A stretch of 21,067 nt of DNA from Cephalothrix spiralis. Lineage: Eukaryota > Nemertea > Palaeonemertea > Archinemertea > Cephalotrichidae. The stretch is taken from the NCBI GenBank assembly GCA_032353305.1, contig JAUCNG010133319.1:1-21067 (forward strand), read 5' to 3'. Each line of letters begins with the position of its first letter. The stretch's first letter is position 1. Under the pieces are notes generated by a model. The model did no database searches. It was given only the letters and a program-made list of their open reading frames with translations, and was not told where the DNA came from. This document shows positions 18,501-21,067 of the stretch, one piece after another. The position numbers and the translations under genes were made by a program.

Positions 18501-21067
18501 TATAAGATCATGGAACTACATGTACATGTATAATTAGAATGCATATGAATTAAATTTGACAAGTATTTTTTGCTGTATAAGATTTTAATATTTCATTTAG
18601 ATAATAGGGTTCGTGGTCTTCCAAAAGTTACGAGAATAGGAAATAAGCAATATTTGATTTTCTGACTTTGATTCTAATTTCCATTTAAAAGTATGTATCA
18701 AAGATAGTAACTTCAAAGTTGAATTATGTTATATTATGAGTGGATTTTCAAACAAAAATATTGATGGGTTAACGAATATTAGCCCCGATCCAAAGTTCGG
18801 GCCAAATTTATTGCACCAACCGATATAATACTGAATTTGTACACTAAGAAAATTTTTTAAATTCTTAAAATCATGCTATAGATTTTAATTATCATTTTAA
18901 ATAATTCATTCCAAATCAATCAAAAGAAATACATTGTAATCTGTCCAGGTCCAAGATTAATAGAGTTCAGAAAAAAATTTGAGGAATTTTTAAATAAGTC
19001 AATGAGTCCCATCAAATTTCAAGGATCCGGAGTGGAGGGAGTCTTGTCCGAGTTATCTTCATTTCCTTGATGCGAATTGTCCAATTAAGCTTAATACAAA
19101 TACAAGATTTTCCAGAGGAAATTCGTAGACTAAGTTCTTGATATCGAGAGATCCAGTTCTTTTTCAAAACCAAATCCAGGCACACGATATCTAACAAACA
19201 GTGTCCGTTCCATGACATTTCCATACAATGGATTGTTAACTCCATTAACAGTATGCTGTTTTCTTATCCATCTTCGAATTATCCATCTTCGAAGTGCATG
19301 TGAAGTTTTCATTGAAATGTGAACTGTATAAACCCTGTATGCTTAAAAAATAATCAAAAATTAGTAAATTCATTGAATATCAAAATATGAAGTTATATTA
19401 ATGATTTATAAAATAATGAACGTTATACAAATGGTTAATATATTAAGTTATTATATAGTTATGAATTAATGGGCATTTCATTGATTAAAATGAGTCACAT
19501 GACCCGTCTGTATGTCCTCATATTTTCTTCAAATCACTCCAGCCATGAAATATAAAATTTATTCCCCTTGGAGAATATTGCATTTTGTCTGGCCTGATGT
19601 TGCGGCCCGGCGGCCGACTCACTGCAAGTGTAATGCATGCATCTCGCATTTGAAATAGATAGATATCAGATCAAAGCGAGTATAAAATAAACTGTTTTTT
19701 AAGATAAGAGTTTTTCGGATTGGCCTATTAAATGCTTTATCATCATAATAATACATGTAGGCTATCTCAGAATTTTAAAAAGCCGAAAGCGACTTTTTTT
19801 TTATATCTCCGGTGTCATATAATATACATGTAAATTGGCAATTTTCTAGTTCCCTTCTTTACATGGACTGCGTAAACCATCATCCTTTTAACTATCCTTT
19901 GTATAGCAAAAAATCTAATACTTGTGCTGTGTTTTGATCAATAAGTGGTGAGAAATTAATGATTAATTACTTAAAAAATGAAACAGAATATTAACAATTG
20001 GAAAAAAATTAACATAATTATATATATTTACCTCGCCACTAATATGGTTTTTATGTTCAAGTGGTAACTGAACCAGTAGCTCCCGTTCATATGGTGGATT
20101 TAAATGTTGCTCCAGTTGACCTCTCAATAATTTTGATGACTTTTCCATTTTATATTTGTTAATATTTCCGACAATCTGAATAGTAAAGAATAAATATTTG
20201 TTATGGGGGATATAATCCAACCTGCGATAGTTAAATATAAAGAGATAAATGCACGTGTAATACGGTTAACAACACCTCGAACAACACGGTTGTCCGATGC
20301 TCATTTCGGGCCATAAATGCTTGAACCACGTCACCAATATTTTAAAGTACCTCCTCACCTTAAAAGCCAGCAACTTGTTAACTTTGATATCCTTATAGAC
20401 TGTAATGGCTAGGGCCTGAATCATAATCGATAAAAATAAAGTCGATTGGAAAGGAAACAAATGAGTCAAAAAGCGAGAATTTGGTTTCAAGGCATCCGAT
20501 GCGTGCGTTTTATAATAGCTTTGCATTTTCCATTATTAGTTCAGTTTATAATTATTTCAGTTGTAGACCTATGACCACCTATAAATCTATTAAATGTACA
20601 TTATATACACAGTGTGTCCCAATATTATGTGTGTCCCAATATTATGGAAAAAAGCCCGTGCCGAAATCAAAATTTCGTAAAAAACCGGACCCGGAATCAT
20701 TATTTTCCAAAAACCGTGCCCAGTGGAGCAAAAACCGCTTCCCGTTATACCCCATGTACACTCTCTTATCAGTTGTTGTTAGACAGATTTGTACCAAATT
20801 TATTTGATTTGATAGAAAATACCATGATCTCTCTAGTGAGTACTAACAGCGATAATGGTCAATTCATAATTAAGTCACAATAATGACGGCATCTGGATCT
20901 GGCTGCTTTCCATATTGGGACACCCTGTATGAATGATTCACAAGCTCACATACGAAGTGAAACAAGTAGGCCTAAAGTCTTTATCATCAGAAAATTGAAT
21001 TACCTTATGTTCCGGAAATTTTATTATTTCTCTCACGATTATTTGAGCGGGGCAATCCATCTTTTTG
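3450..21067 (-). CDS. MULE transposase-SWIM-Ulp1 protease-PHD finger fusion gene, 17 exons, 5' partial
   Basis: Seventeen minus-strand exons, each bounded by AG acceptors and GT donors, join in phase into 1059 codons ending in TAA. Residue numbers count from the first whole codon at the right edge. Domains: CARF/FLYWCH-like tail 1-69; MULE transposase about 70-424 with D209, D270, C291/H294 and E387; SWIM finger C507, C509, C519, H521; acidic linker 712-795; Ulp1/C48 protease about 796-1002 with H899, D916, Q957, C963; PHD finger 1003-1059. MULE proteins cut and paste DNA, SWIM fingers bind DNA or protein, Ulp1 enzymes cleave SUMO-like tags, and PHD fingers often read histone tails. A nuclear role is inferred. 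All key residues are present. It could be an intron-bearing transposon or a host gene derived from one. The start codon is outside the window. Exon calls are mine, without transcripts. Confidence 0.9.
3564..3986 (-). other. Intron 16
   Basis: Phase-0 intron inside the PHD finger, GTATGT...TTACAG. I see no repeat structure or other gene in it. Confidence 0.75.
3987..4045 (-). CDS. Exon 16: first half of PHD finger
   Basis: The acceptor is ATTTTTTTCAG|ATGACC and the donor CAGTGG|GTATGT, phase 0; 19 codons follow the split Asp. DLSQCCCICGCKQGVNSQW supplies the first zinc ligands and ends at the Trp that precedes the third Cys pair. There are more cysteines than needed (five within seven residues), so the exact first two ligands are ambiguous. 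Confidence 0.85.
4893..4992 (-). CDS. Exon 15: C-terminal helix of Ulp1-like protease
   Basis: The acceptor is CTTTTTTTATCAG|TTCGCA and the donor AACTCAG|GTAGGA, phase 1. Joined to exon 14 it reads CGVLILK-FAEYILQGKDL, the usual helix after the nucleophile Cys, then GYRLRIAEKIIGNS, the usual basic C-terminal helix of the fold. A Gly/Asp codon is split with exon 16 and resolves to Asp. Confidence 0.88.
5079..5101. repeat. Perfect hairpin, 11-bp stem, in intron 14
   Basis: GGAGTCTATGA and TCATAGACTCC pair perfectly around a single G. It has the same 23-base length as the hairpins at 346 and 493. Confidence 0.8.
5827..5935 (-). CDS. Exon 14: Ulp1-like protease catalytic Gln and Cys
   Basis: The acceptor is CGAGTTCAG|GTGTGC and the donor a near-consensus AAA|GTGAGT. 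The first base completes a Lys codon from exon 13, and 36 codons follow. HPKQIDGHNCGVLILK is an unmistakable Ulp1/SENP active-site block: Gln for the oxyanion hole (Q957) and the nucleophile Cys (C963, codon 5847..5845) followed by GV. Confidence 0.93.
5936..6798 (-). other. Introns 13 and 12 (either side of exon 13)
   Basis: Intron 13 (5936-6354) and intron 12 (6444-6798) flank exon 13. A 73-codon plus-strand frame at 6028-6249 has no recognisable motif. Nothing else is seen. Confidence 0.7.
6355..6443 (-). CDS. Exon 13: Ulp1-like protease catalytic Asp
   Basis: The acceptor is TCTAATTTCAG|ATGATT and the donor TTTCAA|GTAAAC, phase 2. It encodes MIRPKLKIFMYLDPFGAPS and then TEQEDALQNF. The strand ending in YLDPFG is the usual D(P/S)xG position of C48 peptidases and supplies the catalytic Asp (D916). 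Reading HWVLV from exon 12 directly into MIRPKLKIFMYLD gives the expected short His-to-Asp spacing. Confidence 0.9.
6799..6867 (-). CDS. Exon 12: Ulp1-like protease catalytic His
   Basis: A very short exon of 23 codons, phase 0 at both ends, with acceptor TATCCATAG|GTTAAG and donor CTGGTG|GTAGGT. It reads DVIVGAYNKNGNHWVLV. The NHW motif with following aliphatic residues is the Ulp1 signature holding the catalytic His (codon 6813..6811, H899). An alternative donor three bases upstream would remove only one Val. Confidence 0.9.
7005..7474. mobile_element. MITE-like element with about 30-bp GC-rich TIRs in intron 11
   Basis: The left end (7005 onward) reads TGCACCTATTAATGAATTTC then CCCGCAGG. 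The right end, read inward on the other strand from 7474, gives TGCATCTATCAATGAATTTC then CCCGCAGG, a near-perfect terminal inverted repeat. Subterminal GCGCAAA words are repeated in both halves. GC-rich ends surround an AT-rich middle. No transposase frame is inside, so it would be non-autonomous. The target-site duplication is unclear. It makes up most of the 735-bp intron 11. Confidence 0.82.
7603..7737 (-). CDS. Exon 11: Ulp1-like protease, helical part
   Basis: The acceptor is TTATTTTGCAG|GCTATA and the donor AAAAGG|GTAAGC. The exon has 45 codons, phase 0 at both ends. It encodes LYLDCHLAADLVNCLVLDSY and continues to HGTFKNHLFKR. Such helices precede the catalytic His in C48 peptidases. 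The start of exon 12 continues the frame without a stop. Confidence 0.83.
7738..8103 (-). other. Intron 10
   Basis: Phase-0 intron within the protease domain. An imperfect inverted repeat at about 7923-7966 (CCGGCTTAGCCGAA against TTCGGCCTATCCG) is the only structure seen. Confidence 0.65.
8104..8223 (-). CDS. Exon 10: start of Ulp1-like protease domain
   Basis: The acceptor has a strong pyrimidine tract (TTTCTTCTTCAG|ATCAAG). The donor GAG|GTTTGT is a weaker match and another possible donor lies 12 bases before it. The exon gives 40 codons, phase 0 at both ends. Joined to exon 11 it reads SLKPKSFVTSE-AINMSLYL, which lines up with the 'L-x-P-x-WLND-E-x-IN' entry segment of Ulp1/SENP proteases, with Phe in place of the usual Trp. 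It was found by joining short exons, so confidence is moderate. Confidence 0.75.
8224..8766 (-). other. Intron 9, duplicated downstream half of the exon 9 unit
   Basis: The part next to exon 9 (8680-8766) matches the part next to exon 8 (9524-9626), including GATTAGATGAGCTT. The remainder has an AT-rich tract near 8480-8500 and nothing else supported. Confidence 0.7.
8767..8904 (-). CDS. Exon 9: acidic linker exon, duplicate copy 2
   Basis: The exon has 46 codons, phase 0 at both ends, with acceptor ATATTCAAG|GTCGAT and donor ACTCAG|GTAAAA. It reads MTRPEIPNLETVEEKDDERN followed by SDSES, parallel to MTKPETTETIKEEDI and SDSE of exon 8. Low complexity and high charge suggest a flexible linker. 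Because both copies are 0-0 exons, either could be skipped without breaking the frame. Confidence 0.78.
9627..9740 (-). CDS. Exon 8: acidic linker exon, duplicate copy 1
   Basis: The exon has exactly 38 codons, phase 0 at both ends, with donor ATTCAG|GTAAAA. The acceptor (CATTAAAG|GTTTCA) has a weak pyrimidine tract, so this boundary is the least certain. The product is acidic and probably disordered, with MTKPETTETIKEEDIIEGS and SDSE near the end. It is clearly related to exon 9 in protein, donor and downstream intron sequence, so the two arose by tandem duplication. It bridges the SWIM and protease parts. Confidence 0.72.
9961..10116. repeat. 52-bp tandem repeat, three copies, in intron 7
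   Basis: ACGTACTCTAATTTGGTGGG starts at 9961 and 10013, and with one extra T at 10065, an exact 52-base spacing. Each unit continues with a TCCGGCAAAA and CCCCAAAAA block. The first copy sits in a palindrome, AGAGTACGTACTCT. Confidence 0.88.
10117..10298. repeat. Nested inverted repeats in intron 7
   Basis: GTACGAAAGACCG (10117-10129) pairs with CGGTCTTTCGTAC (10286-10298), and ATAAGACCGAAA (10142-10153) with TTTCGGTCTTAT (10244-10255), in nested order. This looks like the two ends of a short inverted-repeat element. Confidence 0.75.
10374..11097 (-). CDS. Exon 7: SWIM zinc finger, acidic stretch and basic tail
   Basis: The acceptor is TATATTTGCAG|GGATGA and the preferred donor GATCTG|GTAAAT, phase 0, giving 241 codons. 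The SWIM motif CxCx9CxH is seen as CSCMNWRRTGLPCKH (C507, C509, C519, H521); such fingers often follow MULE transposase cores. Next come an acidic segment (ENEQDPELEEDVPEVEDAE), a helical block around HCRDLLRQMISITY, and a basic tail including SRKRKHPFSRR that could serve as a nuclear localisation signal. If the donor is ignored, seven more residues are read to TAG at 10352..10350, which would make a protein without protease and PHD finger. Confidence 0.9.
11098..11759 (-). other. Intron 6
   Basis: Phase-2 intron between linker and SWIM exon. A GC-rich hairpin CCGCCC...GGGCGG lies at 11401-11416. No other feature seen. Confidence 0.7.
11760..11897 (-). CDS. Exon 6: linker between transposase and SWIM finger
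   Basis: The acceptor is ATAATTTCAG|CTACTT and the donor CTCAAG|GTAAAT. The first base completes an Asn codon from exon 5 and the last two start an Arg codon finished by exon 7. It encodes a helical stretch with SAGYRKYLEEIPEQLRERPK and HCMEKISDAQ. I recall the 'GYRKY-x-IP-x-L-x-RP' pattern immediately before the SWIM region in related proteins. It is too short to be obvious as an isolated ORF. Confidence 0.88.
11898..12955 (-). other. Intron 5
   Basis: Phase-2 intron between exons 5 and 6. It holds the 35-base tandem repeat at 12188-12257 and an AT tract near 12676-12690; the rest is unremarkable. Confidence 0.7.
12188..12257. repeat. Perfect 35-bp tandem duplication
   Basis: The unit begins AAGATTGGCCTTTGTTATGT and ends GTGACTTTT. 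It occurs twice back to back at 12188-12222 and 12223-12257 without mismatch, so it is probably recent. Confidence 0.9.
12956..13131 (-). CDS. Exon 5: MULE transposase third catalytic segment (Glu)
   Basis: The acceptor is ATTTGTTTCAG|AAATGG and the donor AACAA|GTAATT, phase 2. If the donor is not used, TAA follows at once, so splicing is needed. NTNNGIERQNKDFKYQFL is the family's conserved NTNN-x-E-x-QNK block, which supplies the catalytic Glu (codon 13068..13066). The preceding KWVTAFR and the following LPEKYN also match the usual layout of CaRF-like MULE proteins. Confidence 0.92.
13132..13900 (-). other. Intron 4
   Basis: Phase-0 intron between the CxxH and Glu segments of the transposase. 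I see nothing in it beyond AT-rich sequence. Confidence 0.7.
13901..14142 (-). CDS. Exon 4: MULE transposase CxxH insertion region
   Basis: The acceptor is TTATTTTACAG|AAGCTA and the donor CTATAAG|GTAATT. The first two bases complete a Glu codon split with exon 3, and 80 codons follow. Reading across the junction gives ESVYPEAKTYICRFHMEQAF, the MULE hallmark after the second Asp in which C and H of CxxH are conserved. The rest is a charged helical insertion (LANSETEEAYEEELSQL) and a Trp-rich end (WLSNYWLKHYK) leading into the third catalytic segment. Confidence 0.93.
14506..14573. repeat. 30-bp period repeat in intron 3
   Basis: TTTTTCCGTTTCTGATAGCG at 14506 recurs with one change at 14536, and a third partial TTTCCGATA starts near 14564. 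Confidence 0.8.
14795..14897. repeat. 60-bp period direct repeat in intron 3
   Basis: AAATTTTGGGGCATAAACTT at 14795 recurs at 14855 with few changes, each continuing to GGTGCGTATT[G/A]TGCATGGGTA. The reverse word TACGCACC lies just before at about 14774. Confidence 0.82.
15301..15543. mobile_element. Foldback (palindromic) element in intron 3
   Basis: Two arms of about 107 and 117 bases are inverted copies of each other around an AT-rich loop of about 20 bases. Left-arm words CTATGGGACTAAAA, TTTTGGGTCGTTT, ACTTTTTGTTTATGC, CACGGTTTTTAATTGCCATC and CTTGTCAGAGG all recur inverted in the right arm. The right arm has an extra GTCACAAGT insertion. There is no coding content. It ends 35 bases from the exon 3 donor, so the pre-mRNA could form a long hairpin there. 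Confidence 0.88.
15579..16224 (-). CDS. Exon 3: MULE transposase N-terminal half with two catalytic Asp
   Basis: The acceptor is TTTTATTTCAG|TTTAGT and the donor ACCCAG|GTGAAT, phase 1. The exon gives 215 codons plus one base. It begins with a helical segment (KRLVKYIRELVNDGVYDTNE) and a FFPSKNEIRTH motif typical of the region before a MULE core. The RNase-H-like fold follows: LLDATYRTMKYALPLFF carries the first catalytic Asp (codon 15807..15805), and FFMTDYCEEEMQAI carries the second (15624..15622). The spacing and the hydrophobic strand between them (FNYMVVGSFII) fit the MULE transposase family. No stop or frameshift is present. Confidence 0.93.
16588..16969. repeat. 380-bp dispersed repeat, copy 1 (intron 2)
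   Basis: Runs from TATAATATTTAGTTTTAATC to GTTATTCACGAGAAATC and matches 17154-17534 nearly throughout. It includes GAACGCCCTTTGTAACGTAG and TTCGTTCCTGGTCCCGTTAA. No terminal inverted repeat or frame is evident. Confidence 0.88.
17154..17534. repeat. 380-bp dispersed repeat, copy 2 (intron 2)
   Basis: Same orientation as copy 1, offset about 566 bases with a 184-base unique spacer. Differences are scattered substitutions and small indels, for example GGATATGG against GGAATGG. Confidence 0.88.
17541..17852. mobile_element. MITE-like element with long terminal inverted repeats
   Basis: The left arm from 17543 (GTGCTAACGTTTCATTTTTA, then TATGTTAATTT, GCAACTT, GAATCTTTGCCC) is mirrored by the right arm ending at 17851, which read inward gives GTGCTAAAGTTTCATTTTAT, TATGTTAATTT, GCAACTT and GAATCTTTGCCC. 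The arms exceed 90 bases with indels. There is no internal gene. A diverged piece of the right arm also occurs near 16380-16475. Confidence 0.82.
17853..18400 (-). other. Intron 2, stretch between two MITEs
   Basis: AT-rich sequence with no supported feature. Confidence 0.65.
18401..18827. mobile_element. MITE-like element with about 40-bp TIRs
   Basis: The left end reads TATCGGGTGACGCAAAAAAT and continues TTGACCCGAACTTTGGATC. The right end, read inward on the other strand, gives TATCGGTTGGTGCAATAAAT and TTGGCCCGAACTTTGGATC. TA at both borders is compatible with a TA target duplication of the Tc1/mariner type, an inference. The interior is AT-rich with no transposase frame. Confidence 0.85.
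18828..20031 (-). other. Intron 2, 5' part
   Basis: Minus-strand frames at 19012-19312 overlap in two registers and have protein-like composition, but no motif and no obvious splice context. No other structure seen. Confidence 0.55.
20032..20175 (-). CDS. Exon 2: linker after the CARF-like domain
   Basis: The acceptor is TTTACTATTCAG|ATTGTC and the donor GGCGAG|GTAAAT. The exon is exactly 48 codons, phase 0 at both ends. It is hydrophilic and probably helical (KMEKSSKLLRGQLEQ), then has a short stretch LLVQLPLEHKNHISGE. The HKNH-SGE end followed by FSGIAQ from exon 3 resembles the 'H-x-GE-AGFSQ' segment I recall from CaRF-like mollusc proteins, which supports joining exon 2 directly to exon 3 across a 3.8-kb intron. 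Confidence 0.82.
20606..20929. mobile_element. MITE-like element with TIR ending GTGTCCCAATAT (intron 1)
   Basis: The left end has two tandem copies of TGTGTCCCAATATTATG at about 20613-20646. The right end, read inward from 20929, is TACAGGGTGTCCCAATATGG. TA borders fit a Tc1/mariner-type target. The short plus-strand frames inside are not recognisable as protein. Non-autonomous by inference. Confidence 0.75.
21004..21067 (-). CDS. Exon 1 (partial): end of CARF/FLYWCH-like zinc domain
   Basis: The exon runs off the right edge and ends at the donor CATAAG|GTAATT, phase 0. Its visible codons read KKMDCPAQIIVREIIKFPEHK apart from the first two lysines, with a central CPA motif followed by a basic/aliphatic strand. 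This is the pattern I know from the C-terminal half of the zinc-binding region before the transposase in FAR1/FLYWCH and CaRF-like MULE proteins. The N-terminal half of that domain and the start codon should lie upstream of the window. Confidence 0.75.

Noticed and set aside
19012-19312. Two overlapping minus-strand frames as an additional exon or gene fossil
   Set aside because: Protein-like composition but two registers, no motif and no clear splice sites; not called.
20266-20526. Minus-strand 86-codon frame in intron 1
   Set aside because: No family resemblance, and exon 1 to exon 2 joins in phase without it.

Overview
The window reads as nuclear DNA of an animal, most likely a lophotrochozoan such as a marine mollusc. 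This is inference from AT-rich, intron-rich sequence with GT-AG splice sites, many short inverted-repeat elements and frequent ACATGTA-type words. No bacterial operon, rRNA or tRNA gene was seen.

One gene explains nearly all the coding signal. It lies on the minus strand, enters from the right edge (5' end missing) and ends at a TAA at 3452..3450. I reconstructed 17 exons (64 to 724 nt) whose splice phases join into one open frame of 1059 codons without an internal stop. Domains in order: the tail of a CARF/FLYWCH-like DNA-binding region (exons 1-2), a Mutator-like (MULE) transposase core with an intact D-D-E triad and CxxH motif (exons 3-5), a linker (exon 6), a SWIM zinc finger with acidic and basic tails (exon 7), two tandemly duplicated acidic exons (8 and 9), a Ulp1/C48 SUMO-protease-like domain with intact His-Asp-Gln-Cys (exons 10-15), and a C-terminal C4HC3 PHD finger (exons 16-17). 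A poly(A) signal lies about 80 nt past the stop. Only parts of the transposase and SWIM region sit in single long ORFs; the protease and PHD finger become visible only when short exons are joined.

The introns are crowded with non-autonomous repeats: TIR/MITE-like elements at about 7005-7474, 17541-17852, 18401-18827 and 20606-20929, a foldback at 15301-15543, a 380-bp duplication at 16588/17154, and several short tandem arrays. Despite this load the exons are undamaged.

The right-to-left order suggests one nuclear protein combining DNA binding, transposase-type catalysis, zinc-finger contacts, SUMO/ubiquitin-like processing and possibly histone reading. Whether it is an active intron-bearing transposon or a domesticated gene cannot be decided here, because the 5' end and any terminal inverted repeats lie outside. 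Positions 1-3364 are intergenic repeats and low-complexity DNA with no supported gene.
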